The notes under the pieces: generated by a model | Database searches by the model: none | What the model saw: the letters and a program-made list of their open reading frames with translations, nothing else | Told to the model about the DNA's origin: nothing | In this document: in pieces, positions 11,329 to 20,787 of the stretch | Position numbering within the stretch: position 1 is the stretch's first letter | Layout of the letters: each line of letters starts with the position of its first letter | Source: Geodermatophilus poikilotrophus | GTDB lineage: Bacteria > Actinomycetota > Actinomycetes > Mycobacteriales > Geodermatophilaceae | Direction: 5' to 3' | Assembly (NCBI RefSeq): GCF_900111455.1 | Contig: NZ_FOIE01000004.1 | Span: forward strand, 372,001-436,000 | Length of the DNA stretch: 64,000 nucleotides | Translations under genes and position numbers: made by a program

Positions 11329-11365
11329 CGACGAGCCCCCGTCCCGCGGGGGGAGGGGCTCGTCG
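11329..11365. terminator. Bidirectional hairpin terminator between holA and rpsT
   Basis: CGACGAGCCCC (11329-11339) pairs perfectly over 11 bp with GGGGCTCGTCG (11355-11365). It sits between the converging holA and rpsT genes and can serve both. Confidence 0.8.
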
Positions 11366-11391
11366 AACGGCCGCGGGAACGCGGCCGGGGG

Positions 11392-11658
11392 TCAGCTGGA
11401 GAGGTCGGCCAGCCGCTTGGCCATGCCCGACTTGCGGTTCGCGGCCTGGTTCTTGTGGATGACGCCCTTGCTGGCGGCCTTGTCCAGCGCCTTGCTGGCG
11501 GTCTGCAGCGCGGTCGTCGCGGCGGCGGCGTCCCCGGAGTCGGCAGCGGTGCGGAAGCGGCGGACGGCCGTCTTCAGGGCGGACTTGACGGCAACGTTGC
11601 GCTGACGCGCCTTCTCGTTGGTCTTGATCCGCTTGAGCTGGGACTTGATGTTCGCCAC
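11392..11658 (-). CDS. rpsT: 30S ribosomal protein S20
   Basis: 88-residue basic helical protein that binds 16S rRNA early in 30S assembly. [20 protein letters not shown] and the C-terminal [16 protein letters not shown] are diagnostic. Length is normal. GAGAGACACCCGAGG upstream holds a weak ribosome binding site. Monocistronic, transcribed toward holA and separated from it by a strong hairpin. Confidence 0.98.
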   Translation of the reverse strand: MANIKSQLKRIKTNEKARQRNVAVKSALKTAVRRFRTAADSGDAAAATTALQTASKALDKAASKGVIHKNQAANRKSGMAKRLADLSS

Positions 11659-11794
11659 GCGTGAGCCTCGGGTGTCTCTCGGGAGGGAGTACTTCTGGAC
11701 AGTGCGTCCGGACGGCGTGCGTCAGCGGACCGGTCTGCCAAGATACCAGCGTCGACAGCGCGGCTCCAACCCGCGGTCGGTCCGGCCGCGCAGG

Positions 11795-12565
11795 TCACAG
11801 CGGCCGGGCGAGGCCGCCGTCCACCCGCCGCCGCGCCCAGGCCAGCGCGGCATCGTGGAACCGGCGCTGGAGGTCCCGCACGGTCGGCAGCCCGGGCGGC
11901 GGTGGCAGCCGCACCGCCTGCGCCTCCGTCCCGGTCAGCGCGAGCAGCAGGTCGGTCACGTCCGCGGGATCGGCTCCTGACACGACCGGGGAGTCCGCCA
12001 CCAGCAGCTCCGGGTCGACGCCTCCGTGCACGGCGGGGTCGACGGCGAACAGCACGGTGTCCACCCAGGCCGCGCCGCGGGCCGCCCCGGGCCAGTCGAT
12101 GACGGACACGGCGCCGTCCGCGGTGACCAGCAGGTCGTCGGCGCGCACGTCCACGTGCACCAGCGTCTCCCCGGACAGCCCGCCCGAGCCGTCAACCGGT
12201 CGGGCACGTCGGCCAGCCGGTCCAGGTGCCGGCGCTCCCAGGGGTCGAGGTCCGCCGGCGGCTGGTCGGCCAGCGCCCGCCACGCGGCCGGCCCGTCGGC
12301 GAGCCGATCGGGGAGGGTCGGCCGGCCCGGGACCGGGCACGGGGTGCCGACCCGGGTAGGTCGGTGAGGACCGGCACGACCCGCGCCGCAGACGTCGGCC
12401 CGCGTCCCGTCGGCGCAGGTCAGCACGGCCGCCGTCCCGGGGGAGAAGCCCCCGGTGCAGCCGGTCACGGTGGCGACGGGCGAGCCGAGCGCCGCCTCGA
12501 CGTCCGTGCGCAGCGGTGCGGGCAGTTCCGGGTACGGCAGGCGGGGGGCTGCCCGCAGGGGTCAT
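11795..12565 (-). pseudogene. Decayed aminoglycoside phosphotransferase-family gene
   Basis: The C-terminal part (LSGETLVHVDVRADDLLVT then VSVIDWPGA) is an APH-fold kinase lobe, but only in the frame ending at 11795. The middle (WRALADQPPADLDPWERRH) and the N-terminal part ([17 protein letters not shown]) are in another frame, so a frameshift lies near 12180-12190. The segment that should hold the ATP-binding Lys is missing (deletion near 12360-12400), and a second frame change near the G6 run at 12542-12547 separates the ATG at 12565. The usual catalytic-loop Asn is Asp. Several independent lesions argue for a true pseudogene rather than one sequencing error. Confidence 0.75.
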
Positions 12566-12641
12566 GGCAGCACTGTCGGCGAGCACCGCTTCCCAGGCAA
12601 TCGCCTCACCGGCCCGGGTGCCGTGGGACGATGGGAGCACT

Positions 12642-14471
12642 GTGACGACTCCCGCCTCCACCGACCCGGCCCGCATCCGGAACTTCTGCATCATCGCCCA
12701 CATCGACCACGGCAAGTCGACGCTGGCCGACCGGATGCTCGAGGTCACCGGGATCATCGAGGCGCGGCAGATGCGTGCCCAGTACCTCGACCGCATGGAC
12801 ATCGAGCGCGAGCGCGGCATCACCATCAAGGCGCAGAACGTGCGCCTGCCGTGGAAGGTCGGGGACACCGAGTACGTCCTCGACATGATCGACACCCCGG
12901 GGCACGTCGACTTCACCTACGAGGTGTCCCGGTCGCTGGCCGCCTGCGAGGGCGCGGTGCTGCTCGTCGACGCCGCCCAGGGGATCGAGGCCCAGACGCT
13001 GGCCAACCTCTACCTGGCGCTGGAGAACGACCTCACGATCATCCCGGTCCTCAACAAGATCGACCTGCCGGCCGCGCAGCCGGAGAAGTACGCCGCCGAG
13101 ATCGCGCACATCATCGGTTGCGACCCCTCCGACGTCCTGCGGGTCAGCGGCAAGACCGGGGAGGGCGTGCCGGAGCTGCTCGACCAGATCGTCGCGCAGA
13201 TCCCGGCGCCGGTCGGCGACGCCGAGGCCCCGGCCCGGGCGATGATCTTCGACAGCGTCTACGACATCTACCGCGGCGTCATCACCTACGTGCGGGTCGT
13301 CGACGGTCGCATCTCCAGCCGCGAGCGCATCAAGATGATGTCGACCGGCGCCGTCCACGAGCTGCTCGAGATCGGCGTCATCTCACCCGAGCCCAAGCCG
13401 GTCGACGGCCTCGGCGTCGGCGAGGTCGGCTACTTCATCACCGGCGTGAAGGACGTCCGCCAGTCCCGCGTCGGCGACACCGTCACGCTGCAGCACAAGC
13501 CGGCCGCCGAGCCGATCGGCGGCTACAGCGACCCCAAGCCGATGGTCTACTCCGGCCTGTACCCGATCGACGGCAGCGAGTACCCGCTGCTGCGCGAGGC
13601 GCTGGACAAGCTGCTGCTCAACGACGCCGCGCTGACCTACGAGCCGGAGACCTCGGCCGCGCTGGGCTTCGGGTTCCGCGTCGGCTTCCTCGGCCTGCTG
13701 CACCTGGAGATCGTCCGCGAGCGGCTGGAGCGCGAGGCCGGCATCAGCCTCATCTCCACCGCGCCGAACGTCGTCTACCGGGTGGTCATGGAGGACGGCA
13801 GCGAGATCACCGTGACCAACCCCAGCGACTGGCCCGAAGGCAAGATCGACAAGGTCTTCGAGCCGGTCGTCAACGCCACCGTCATCGCACCCAGCGACTA
13901 CACCGGCGCGATAATGGAGCTCTGCCAGGGCCGGCGGGGGCAGCTCGGCGGGATGGACTACCTGAGCGAGTCCCGGGTCGAGCTGCGCTACACGCTGCCC
14001 CTCGGTGAGATCATCTTCGACTTCTTCGACGCGCTGAAGTCGCGGACCCGCGGCTACGCCTCCCTCGACTACTCGGAGGCCGGCGAGCAGGAGTCGTCGC
14101 TGGTGAAGGTGGACATCCTGCTGCAGGGCGAGGCCGTCGACGCGTTCAGCGCGATCGTGCACAAGGACAAGGCCTACAGCTACGGCGTGATGATGGCCGG
14201 CAAGCTGCGCGAGCTCATCCCGCGGCAGCAGTTCGAGGTGCCGATCCAGGCCGCCGTCGGCTCCCGGGTCATCGCCCGGGAGACGGTCCGCGCCATCCGC
14301 AAGGACGTCCTCGCCAAGTGCTACGGCGGTGACATCACCCGCAAGCGGAAGCTGCTGGAGAAGCAGAAGGAGGGCAAGAAGCGGATGAAGATGGTCGGCC
14401 GCGTCGAGGTCCCCCAGGAGGCCTTCGTGGCCGCGCTGTCCACCAACGAGTCCACCGCCTCCAAGAAGTGA
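12642..14471 (+). CDS. lepA: elongation factor 4 (LepA)
   Basis: Ribosome-bound translational GTPase that back-translocates or helps initiation under stress. 609 residues: G1 AHIDHGKS near residue 19, G2 RGITIKAQ, G3 DTPGH, G4 NKID, then domains II-III, V and the LepA-specific C-terminal domain ending in [22 protein letters not shown] at 12642 gives the usual short N-terminus. The stop overlaps the start of the MOSC gene as GTGA. Confidence 0.97.
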   Translation: MTTPASTDPARIRNFCIIAHIDHGKSTLADRMLEVTGIIEARQMRAQYLDRMDIERERGITIKAQNVRLPWKVGDTEYVLDMIDTPGHVDFTYEVSRSLAACEGAVLLVDAAQGIEAQTLANLYLALENDLTIIPVLNKIDLPAAQPEKYAAEIAHIIGCDPSDVLRVSGKTGEGVPELLDQIVAQIPAPVGDAEAPARAMIFDSVYDIYRGVITYVRVVDGRISSRERIKMMSTGAVHELLEIGVISPEPKPVDGLGVGEVGYFITGVKDVRQSRVGDTVTLQHKPAAEPIGGYSDPKPMVYSGLYPIDGSEYPLLREALDKLLLNDAALTYEPETSAALGFGFRVGFLGLLHLEIVRERLEREAGISLISTAPNVVYRVVMEDGSEITVTNPSDWPEGKIDKVFEPVVNATVIAPSDYTGAIMELCQGRRGQLGGMDYLSESRVELRYTLPLGEIIFDFFDALKSRTRGYASLDYSEAGEQESSLVKVDILLQGEAVDAFSAIVHKDKAYSYGVMMAGKLRELIPRQQFEVPIQAAVGSRVIARETVRAIRKDVLAKCYGGDITRKRKLLEKQKEGKKRMKMVGRVEVPQEAFVAALSTNESTASKK

Positions 14472-15124
14472 TCCGCGGCCGCCTCGACGCGGTGTGCGTC
14501 TCCGGCTCCGACCTGCTCCCGCTGCCCGGCCGTCGTCCGAACCGCAGCGGCATCGACAAGCGGCCGGTCGCCGGGCGCGTCGCCGTCTCCGAGCTCGGCC
14601 TGGACGGCGACGTCCAGGTCAACCGGAAGTACCACGGCGGCGAGGGCCAGGCGGTCTACGCCTACGCCCAGGAGGACGCCGACTGGTGGGCCGCCGAGCT
14701 GGGCCGGGAGCTGCCACCCGGCCGGTTCGGCGAGAACCTGCGGACGACGGGCCTGGACCTCACCGGCGCGGTGCTGGGCGAGCGCTGGCGGATCGGGACG
14801 ACGCTGTTCGAGGTGACCGCCTGCCGGATCCCGTGCGCCAACTTCGAGCGCTTCTGGGACGTGCCGCAGCTGGTCAAGCGGTTCACCGCCCGCGGTGCCA
14901 GCGGCGCCTACCTGCGGGTGCTCGAGACCGGGGACGTCGGCGCGGGTGACGCCGTCGAGGTGGTCTCCCGACCCGGCCACGGGGTCACCGTGGGTCTGCT
15001 GTTCCGCGCGACGACGACCCAGCGGCGCCGGCTGCCGGAGATTACCCCCGCCCTCCAGCACCTCCCGCTCAAGGACCGGTCGAAGGTCGCGGCCCGGATC
15101 GAGCGGCTCGCCGCTCCGGCCTGA
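14468..15124 (+). CDS. MOSC domain-containing protein (YiiM-like)
   Basis: 218 residues. MOSC domains are sulfur-carrier modules of molybdenum cofactor sulfurases. [15 protein letters not shown] and [14 protein letters not shown] are typical of the YiiM branch, and the conserved Cys is in [12 protein letters not shown] 3-alpha tail domain ends the protein. Translationally coupled to lepA by GTGA, an unusual pairing with no known functional tie. Substrate is unknown. Confidence 0.88.
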   Translation: MIRGRLDAVCVSGSDLLPLPGRRPNRSGIDKRPVAGRVAVSELGLDGDVQVNRKYHGGEGQAVYAYAQEDADWWAAELGRELPPGRFGENLRTTGLDLTGAVLGERWRIGTTLFEVTACRIPCANFERFWDVPQLVKRFTARGASGAYLRVLETGDVGAGDAVEVVSRPGHGVTVGLLFRATTTQRRRLPEITPALQHLPLKDRSKVAARIERLAAPA

Positions 15125-15143
15125 CCGGCCCGGCGGCCCGGAC

Positions 15144-15554
15144 TCAGTGGAGCCAGGGGGCGTAGGACAAGCCGACGACCAGACCCTCCACCGTCTGCAG
15201 CCGGGCCACCGTCTGGCCCCACGGCTCGGTCCGCGCCCCGTGCAGGAGCCGGTGGCCGGCCGCCTCCAGTTCCGCCGCGCCGTCAGCGACCGCAGCAGCG
15301 TCGGCGAGCTCGAACTCGATGCTGACCTGCGGCACCGGACGGTCGGCCGGCCAGTCGGGCGCACCGAAGCAGGCCTCCGCGGCCTCGGCGAGCGGCCAGA
15401 CCCCGAAGTGCCTGCTGCCGTCGATCCGCTCGCTGGCGAAGTACTCACCGGCGAGGCGCTCGAGCGGCAACCCGAGGACGTCCACGTACAGCCGTCGGCT
15501 CCGCTCCGGGTCGCGTGCGATGACGCTGACGCTGGCGACGAACAGGATCTCCAT
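15144..15554 (-). CDS. VOC family protein (glyoxalase/bleomycin resistance-like)
   Basis: 136 residues with the two beta-alpha-beta-beta-beta modules of the vicinal oxygen chelate fold: FVASVSVIARDPERSRRLY begins module one, and VSIEFELAD with WGQTVARLQTVEGLVVGL forms module two. Such proteins bind a metal in dioxygenases or isomerases, or sequester drugs; the Glu ligand position has Val-Glu-Gly. ATG at 15554 has AGGA upstream. Divergent from the monooxygenase gene at 15747. Confidence 0.85.
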   Translation of the reverse strand: MEILFVASVSVIARDPERSRRLYVDVLGLPLERLAGEYFASERIDGSRHFGVWPLAEAAEACFGAPDWPADRPVPQVSIEFELADAAAVADGAAELEAAGHRLLHGARTEPWGQTVARLQTVEGLVVGLSYAPWLH

Positions 15555-15746
15555 GGGCCGCAACCGTGCCACCGGGAGGCGCGGGAGCGGGCCGCGGCGC
15601 CTCCCGCGACCGGTCCACCGCGTGCGCCGTCCGGGTGTCCGGTACCGGCACGGATCGGCGCGGGAAGCGGTCCGGCGGTCCTTCCCGATGCCGCGTGCTC
15701 CGTTCCACCATCGGGGGCAGCGGACGGCTGACTCCCGGAGGTACCG

Positions 15747-17549
15747 ATGACACGAGCAGGGTCCCCGCACGGCGTCCCGGTGCAGCGGCGCGGGTCCCCG
15801 GACGTCGACGTCCTCGTCGTGGGCGCCGGCCCGACCGGTCTCACCCTCGCCTGCGACCTGCGCCGCCGCGGCCTGACCGTCCGGGTGGTCGAGCGGCTGC
15901 CGCAGCCGGAGCTCAAGTCGCGCGGCAAGGGCGTGCAGCCCCGCACCCTCGAGGTCCTCGACGACCTGGGCGTCGTCGACCGGGTGCTCGAGGCCGGCTG
16001 GTCCCGCGACCTGCGGGTGCGCTGGTACGTCCAGCGGGAGCTGCTCCTCGACCTGCGCCTGCCCGGGCGCGACCCGCTGCCCGACACCCCGCACCCGAAC
16101 CTCGTGCTCATCCCGCAGTGGCGCACCGAGCAGGTGCTGCGCGAGCGGCTGGTGGAACTGGGCGGGGCGGTCGAGTGGGGCCGCGAGCTGGTGGGGCTGG
16201 AGCAGGACGGGGACGGCGTCCTCGCCTCCGTCGCGACGTCCCCGGACGGCGCCGTGGCGACGATCCGCGCCGGCTGGGTGGTGGGCTGCGACGGCGGCCA
16301 CAGCCGGGTGCGGGACCTGCTGGGGCTGGCGCTGCAGGGGGAGTCGCGCGAGGAGCGCTTCCTGTTCGGCGACGTGGAGGTCGACGGGCTGGAGCCGGCC
16401 GACAGCGGGTACGTGTGGTTCGACGGAGGTGAGTACCTCGCGGCCAGCCCGTTCCGCGGTCTGCGCGCGTGGCAGGTGCAGGCCAGCCTGCCCGCCGGGA
16501 CCCAGGAGCCCGGGTCGCTGGAGCTGCTGCAGCGGCTGTTCACCGAGCGCAGCGGACTGCCCGACGTCCGCCTGTCCGCCCCGACCTGGCTGTCCACCTG
16601 GCACAGCAACGTGCGGCTGGTCGACCGCTACCGGGTGGGCCGGGTGTTCGTGGCCGGCGACGCCGCGCACCTGCACAGCCCGGTCGGCGGCCAGGGGATG
16701 AACACCGGCATCCAGGACGCGTACAACCTCGGCTGGAAGCTGGCGCTGGTGGTCCGCGGCCGCGCACCGGACCGCCTCCTCGACACCTACGAGGAGGAGC
16801 GCCGGCCGATCGCGGCGGCCGTCCTCAGCGGCAGCGACCTCGGGTACCGCGCGGTCTTCGGCGCCGACCCGGTGACCACCTTCCTGCGCGAGCACGTCCT
16901 GACCCCCGCGCTGCGGCTCCCGGCCGTGCAGCGGGCCATCCTCGGGGGCGTCAGCGAGCTGGACCTGCACTACCGGGAGAGCTCACTGGTGGAGGAGCAC
17001 GGCACTCCGCTGACCGCCACCCGGTGGAGCCCCGGCCACGACGACGAGCGCGCCGACGCGGTGGACCGTCTCCGCTTCGCCCGGGGTGTCCGGGCGGGTG
17101 ACCGGGCTCCCGACGGCGTCCTCGAGGACGCGGCCACCGGGCGGTCCACGCGGTTGTCCGACGCCTTCCGCGGTCCGCACGCCACCCTCCTGCTCTTCGA
17201 CGGCGAGGCCCGTACCGACGACGGCTACGCCTCGCTCGCCACGATCGCCGACGGCGTCGAGCGGCTGTCCGGCGCCGACGTCCGCCCGTGGGTGGTGGTG
17301 TGGGGACGTCGGCTGCCTGCGGAGCTGGTCGGGCGGCGGGTGCTGCTCGACCCGGAGGGCGGGACGCACCGGCGCTACGGCGCGACCGCCGAGGCGCTGT
17401 ACCTGGTCCGCCCGGACGGCTACGTCGGCCTGCGCGCCCAGCCGGCCTCGGAGGAGGTCCTCCTCCGGTACCTGAGGCGGGTCCTCGCCGGCGTGGGTGC
17501 CGACGTCCCGCATCCGGGGTCCGCCTCGCCGACGGGGCGCTCGCGGTGA
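15747..17549 (+). CDS. FAD-dependent aromatic monooxygenase
   Basis: 600-residue class A flavoprotein hydroxylase. Rossmann motif VVGAGPTGLTLA (about residues 24-35), DG motif WVVGCDGGHSRVRDLLG, and the flavin motif GDAAHLHSPVGGQGMN (about 308-323). The C-terminal ~170 residues form the thioredoxin-like domain seen in phenol hydroxylases and polyketide hydroxylases. It would insert oxygen into an aromatic ring using NAD(P)H. GGAGG lies 6 bases before the ATG. No degradation cluster surrounds it, so the substrate is unknown. The stop overlaps the next start. Confidence 0.88.
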   Translation: MTRAGSPHGVPVQRRGSPDVDVLVVGAGPTGLTLACDLRRRGLTVRVVERLPQPELKSRGKGVQPRTLEVLDDLGVVDRVLEAGWSRDLRVRWYVQRELLLDLRLPGRDPLPDTPHPNLVLIPQWRTEQVLRERLVELGGAVEWGRELVGLEQDGDGVLASVATSPDGAVATIRAGWVVGCDGGHSRVRDLLGLALQGESREERFLFGDVEVDGLEPADSGYVWFDGGEYLAASPFRGLRAWQVQASLPAGTQEPGSLELLQRLFTERSGLPDVRLSAPTWLSTWHSNVRLVDRYRVGRVFVAGDAAHLHSPVGGQGMNTGIQDAYNLGWKLALVVRGRAPDRLLDTYEEERRPIAAAVLSGSDLGYRAVFGADPVTTFLREHVLTPALRLPAVQRAILGGVSELDLHYRESSLVEEHGTPLTATRWSPGHDDERADAVDRLRFARGVRAGDRAPDGVLEDAATGRSTRLSDAFRGPHATLLLFDGEARTDDGYASLATIADGVERLSGADVRPWVVVWGRRLPAELVGRRVLLDPEGGTHRRYGATAEALYLVRPDGYVGLRAQPASEEVLLRYLRRVLAGVGADVPHPGSASPTGRSR

Positions 17550-18067
17550 GCGCGGCGATCCGGCTGCAGGCGCTGGCCGCCTGGGCCTGGGCCCGGCACC
17601 ACAACGTCCTGAGCTGGTACGTGCGCCCGCTGTTCCCCCTGCCGCTGGCGTGGTCGGCCCACGAGCGCAGTCCCGCGGGCATCGCGGTCACCCTGGTCGG
17701 CCTGGCGACGAGCATGGCCTGGTTCCCGGCCCCCGCCCGCGTGGACCCCCGCGTGGCCAAGTTCCTCCGGTTCGAGCAGGAGTGGCTGACCGGGGAGTGG
17801 ACCGGCCGCAAGGTGCTGCTGACGGTCCTCTCGCCGCTGAGCCTGGCCGCGTTCTGCCTCGCCTTCTGGCGCCGGTCCCCGGGGTGGGGGCTGGTCGTGC
17901 TGAACGCGATGGCCGCCGGCAAGGTGCTGTGGGGCGTGGTCTCGGGCAGGGGGACCGGCTGGGCGATGCTCGCGCCCGCCGGCGCGGGGCTCGCGGTCGG
18001 CGACGTGGTCCTCGTCGTCGCCGTCCGGTCTCTGCGCCGGGGGTACCCGGCCCCGTCGGCCGGCTGA
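17546..18067 (+). CDS. Hypothetical integral membrane protein
   Basis: 173 residues with about four hydrophobic helices (near 25-60, 85-110, 115-130 and 135-160). The segment FPAPARVDPRVAKFLRFEQEWLTG is a conserved-looking loop between the second and third. GTG at 17546 overlaps the monooxygenase stop as GTGA, so the two are probably co-expressed. No family assigned with certainty. Confidence 0.72.
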   Translation: MSAAIRLQALAAWAWARHHNVLSWYVRPLFPLPLAWSAHERSPAGIAVTLVGLATSMAWFPAPARVDPRVAKFLRFEQEWLTGEWTGRKVLLTVLSPLSLAAFCLAFWRRSPGWGLVVLNAMAAGKVLWGVVSGRGTGWAMLAPAGAGLAVGDVVLVVAVRSLRRGYPAPSAG

Positions 18068-18091
18068 CCGCGGAGCCGGGCGGCCGCGCAC

Positions 18092-18634
18092 TCAGGAGTC
18101 CAGCAGGAGCTCGAGGTCCTGGCGCAGAGCGGTTAGGTCGACCCCGCGGTCGTGCAGCACCTTGGCCGCCAGTCCCTGCCCCTCGCGGAGCAGGCCGAGC
18201 ACGATGTGCCCGTCGGCGATGGTCCTCGCGCGCATGGCCAGCGCCTCGCGCAGCGACAGCTCGAGCACCTTCTTCGCGCGGGAGCTGAAGGGGAGGTGCG
18301 CGGGGCTCCTCGGCTGCCGGCCGCGGCGCGGGGCGTCGAGCGCGCCCGGTCCGAAGGTGGCCTCGGCGACGTCCCGGACGGCGTCCAGGTCGATCCCCAG
18401 GGTCCGCAGCGCCTCGGCGTCCAGGTCCGCACCCCCGAGGTGGGCGGCGACCGCCTCGGCCACCTCGTCGTGGTCCAGTCCGTGCCGGCGCAGGACGGCC
18501 GTCGTCGGGGTGTCCAGCCGCAGCTGCGCGAGCAGCAGGTGCTCGGTGCCGATGTGGCCGTGCCGGAGGGCGCGGGCCTCCTCCTGCGCCAGGACGACGA
18601 CATCGCGAGCACCGGTCGTGAAGCGTTCGAACAC
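18092..18634 (-). CDS. Clp amino-terminal domain protein
   Basis: 180 residues made of two Clp-N repeats: FTTGARDVVVLAQEEARAL with IGTEHLLLAQL, and AKKVLELSLREALAM with IADGHIVLGLL. There is no AAA+ domain, so it resembles stand-alone ClpC N-domain proteins such as mycobacterial ClpC2, which can decoy or deliver ligands of the ClpC1 N-domain. GTG at 18634 is chosen from the conserved start VFERFTTGAR and lies 2 bases after the stop of the upstream regulator, so both form one operon. Confidence 0.85.
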   Translation of the reverse strand: MFERFTTGARDVVVLAQEEARALRHGHIGTEHLLLAQLRLDTPTTAVLRRHGLDHDEVAEAVAAHLGGADLDAEALRTLGIDLDAVRDVAEATFGPGALDAPRRGRQPRSPAHLPFSSRAKKVLELSLREALAMRARTIADGHIVLGLLREGQGLAAKVLHDRGVDLTALRQDLELLLDS

Positions 18635-18636
18635 GG

Positions 18637-18870
18637 TCAGTCCCTCCGCCGGAGCGGCCCGCGGCCGCCTGCGTGCTTCTTGTGCACCGCCTGCCGGGTG
18701 ACGCCCAGCAGGTGGGCGATCTGCTCCCAGGTCCAACCCTGGTCCCGGGCGTTCTCCACCTGCAGGGCCTCCAGCCGCTCGACCAGGGTCCGCAGTGCGC
18801 GGACCGCCCTCAGCCCGACCGCAGGGTCGCGGCTGCTGGCGGCGGAGGCCACCTGTGCTGTGTCGGCCAT
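18637..18870 (-). CDS. Helix-turn-helix regulator of the Clp-N gene
   Basis: 77 residues. The C-terminal half carries a helix-turn-helix, WTWEQIAHLLGVTRQAVHKK, that would bind DNA; the N-terminal half is helical. ATG at 18870 is preferred over an upstream TTG because it fits a leaderless promoter (TTGACA, 17 bases, CACAGT, 7 bases, ATG) and because two palindromes cover that promoter. Likely an autorepressor controlling itself and the Clp-N gene. The signal it senses is unknown. Confidence 0.8.
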   Translation of the reverse strand: MADTAQVASAASSRDPAVGLRAVRALRTLVERLEALQVENARDQGWTWEQIAHLLGVTRQAVHKKHAGGRGPLRRRD

Positions 18871-18873
18871 GAC

Positions 18874-18889
18874 GTCAACTGTGGTTGAC
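18874..18889. promoter_or_regulatory. Palindromic operator 1 (proximal)
   Basis: GTCAACTGTGGTTGAC: arms GTCAAC/GTTGAC with a 4-base centre. It covers the predicted -10 region, 4-19 bases before the regulator's ATG. Confidence 0.75.
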
Positions 18890-18901
18890 GCAGCCCGTGG
18901 T

Positions 18902-18917
18902 GTCAACCGTCGTTGAC
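18902..18917. promoter_or_regulatory. Palindromic operator 2 (distal)
   Basis: GTCAACCGTCGTTGAC: same arms and spacing as operator 1, 28 bases centre to centre. It overlaps the predicted -35 box TTGACA (18901-18906 on the minus strand). Confidence 0.75.
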
Positions 18918-19039
18918 GTGAGCGCCGGGTGGGCAGCAGCAGTCGCCGACACGTGCCGACGCGCCGTCATGGGCGACCGCAACTGCCCACTCGACCGGCC
19001 GCCACCTGTCAGGCGTCCGCCGCCGGCCGACCCGTCACG

Positions 19040-19339
19040 TCAGTGCACGAGGTGGTGAGTGACCGTGCGCTCGCGGTCGACCAGCCAGCGGTCGTCCTCG
19101 GGGTAGAAGACGGCCGTCGAGACGTCGTCCCCGGCGAAGGCGCGGACGGCGTCGAGCGAGGTCCAGAAGCTGAGCGTGACGACCTCGGTGCGGCCGTCGT
19201 CGAGGTCCCGGGTGAGCAGGTGGGCCTCGAGGTTGCCGGGGGTGGCGCGGTACTGCGCGATGCCGGTGTCGCGGACGTAGCCAACGTAGGCGTCGCGGTC
19301 CTCGGTGCGGACCCAGCCGCGCCAGGTGCGGGCGATCAT
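19040..19339 (-). CDS. Antibiotic biosynthesis monooxygenase (ABM)-like protein
   Basis: 99-residue ferredoxin-like alpha/beta-barrel protein: MIARTWRGWVRTEDRDAY opens strand one and VVTLSFWTSLDAVRAFAG is the typical central motif. Family members dimerise and act as cofactor-less oxygenases or heme-degrading enzymes, though many have no known activity. ATG at 19339 follows GGAGG on the minus strand. The gene is last in a run of leftward genes. Confidence 0.78.
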   Translation of the reverse strand: MIARTWRGWVRTEDRDAYVGYVRDTGIAQYRATPGNLEAHLLTRDLDDGRTEVVTLSFWTSLDAVRAFAGDDVSTAVFYPEDDRWLVDRERTVTHHLVH

Positions 19340-19360
19340 CGTCCACCCCTCCTCGGGGGT

Positions 19361-19822
19361 TCAGGCCACGGCCGCCTCGTCGCCGCCGGTCAGCCGCAGC
19401 AGGTCGGCGTAGGTGAGCGCGACCATCGTGTGGTGGTCGCCGCCGCCCGCCCAGAGGAGCGGGTGCCGGGCGAGGTCGACGTCGACCAGCGCGCGCAGCG
19501 GAGCGGGGTGGCCGGTGGGCGCCACCCCGCCCACCTCCTGGCCGGTCGCGGCGAGGACGAGGTCCGGCGTGGCCCGTCGCACCCGCTGCGCGCCGACCAG
19601 CGCCGCCACCTTGCGCGTGTCCACCCGGTGGGCGCCACTGGCCAGCACCAGCAGCGGTGCGCCGTCGGCGTCGAAGACCAGGCTGTTGGCGATCGCGCCC
19701 ACCGCGCAGCCGAGCGCCTCCGCGGCGGCCGCCGCCGTCGGCACCGGCTGGTCGAAGCGGCGCACCTCGGCGTCCACCCCGGCCTCGCGGAGCGCGGCGA
19801 CCACCCGGTCGACCGGGCTCAC
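19361..19822 (-). CDS. YbaK/EbsC family aminoacyl-tRNA deacylase-like protein
   Basis: 153 residues with the YbaK fold. These proteins hydrolyse mischarged tRNA, for instance Cys-tRNA-Pro. Conserved features are the Lys/Asn strand IANSLVFDADGAPLLVL and the Gly-rich VGGVAPTGHP loop. GTG at 19822 overlaps the stop of the upstream oxidoreductase by four bases, so the pair is co-transcribed. Substrate tRNA not determinable. Confidence 0.88.
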   Translation of the reverse strand: MSPVDRVVAALREAGVDAEVRRFDQPVPTAAAAAEALGCAVGAIANSLVFDADGAPLLVLASGAHRVDTRKVAALVGAQRVRRATPDLVLAATGQEVGGVAPTGHPAPLRALVDVDLARHPLLWAGGGDHHTMVALTYADLLRLTGGDEAAVA

Positions 19823-20787
19823 GGCAGCGTGAAGACGATCTTCCCCGCCGTCCGGCCCTCGAGCATGCGCTCGAAGCCCTCCCGCGCCTGCTGCAGCGGC
19901 AGCTCGACGTCGATGACCGGGCGGACGCCGGTGGCGGTGCACATCCGCATGAGCGCCTCGAGCTCCTCGCGGGTGCCCATCGTCGAGCCGATGACCGACA
20001 GCTGGGTGAAGAAGACCCGGTTCAGCTCGGCGCCGGGGTTGGGGCCGGTGGTCGCGCCGGAGATGACGATGACGCCGCCGGGCTTGAGCGACTTGACGCT
20101 GTGGCTCCAGGTCGCCTCGCCCACGGTCTCCATCACGCCGTCCACCCGCTCGGGCAGCCGGGCACCGGTCTCGAACGCCTGGTCCGCACCGAGGTCCAGG
20201 GCGGCCTGCCGCTTCTCCTCGCTGCGGCCGGTCACCCACACGCGGAAGCCGGCGGCCTTGCCGAGCGCGATCACCGCGGTGGCGACGCCGCCGCTGGCGC
20301 CCTGCACGAGCACCGTCTGGCCCGGCCGCAGCCCGGACTTCACGAAGAGCATCCGGTAGGCGGTCAGCCAGGCGGTGGGCAGGCACGCGGCCTCGGCGAA
20401 GGAGAGCTCGGCCGGCTTGGGCAGCACGTTGCGCCGGGGGACGGCGACCCGCTCGGCCATCGTGCCCTGGTGGAGCTCCGAGAACAGCGTGCGCTTGGGG
20501 TCGAGCGTCTCGTCCCCGACCCAGTCGGGGGTCGCGACGACGCCGTGGACGACGACCTCGTTGCCGTCCTCGTCGAGCCCGGCGGCGTCGGTGCCCAGGA
20601 TCATCGGCATCCGCTCCTGCGGCAGCCCGACCCCGCGCAGGCTGAACAGGTCGTGGTGGTTCAGCGAGACGGCCTTGACCTGCACCGTCGTCCAGCCGTC
20701 GGGCGCCTCCGGCTCCGGGCGCTCACCGACCTCCAGGACGGAGAGCGGGTCCTTCGGGGCGGGCGTCGAGACGAAGGCAGCGAGCAT
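19819..20787 (-). CDS. Zinc-free quinone oxidoreductase / medium-chain dehydrogenase
   Basis: 322-residue MDR-superfamily NAD(P)H reductase. N-terminal GroES-like domain with LNHHDLFSLRGVGLP, and a Rossmann domain with VLVQGASGGVATAVIALGKA (about 170-189). The catalytic-zinc Cys found in true alcohol dehydrogenases is absent, pointing to a quinone or enone reductase. ATG at 20787. Operon with the YbaK gene. Confidence 0.85.
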   Translation of the reverse strand: MLAAFVSTPAPKDPLSVLEVGERPEPEAPDGWTTVQVKAVSLNHHDLFSLRGVGLPQERMPMILGTDAAGLDEDGNEVVVHGVVATPDWVGDETLDPKRTLFSELHQGTMAERVAVPRRNVLPKPAELSFAEAACLPTAWLTAYRMLFVKSGLRPGQTVLVQGASGGVATAVIALGKAAGFRVWVTGRSEEKRQAALDLGADQAFETGARLPERVDGVMETVGEATWSHSVKSLKPGGVIVISGATTGPNPGAELNRVFFTQLSVIGSTMGTREELEALMRMCTATGVRPVIDVELPLQQAREGFERMLEGRTAGKIVFTLP

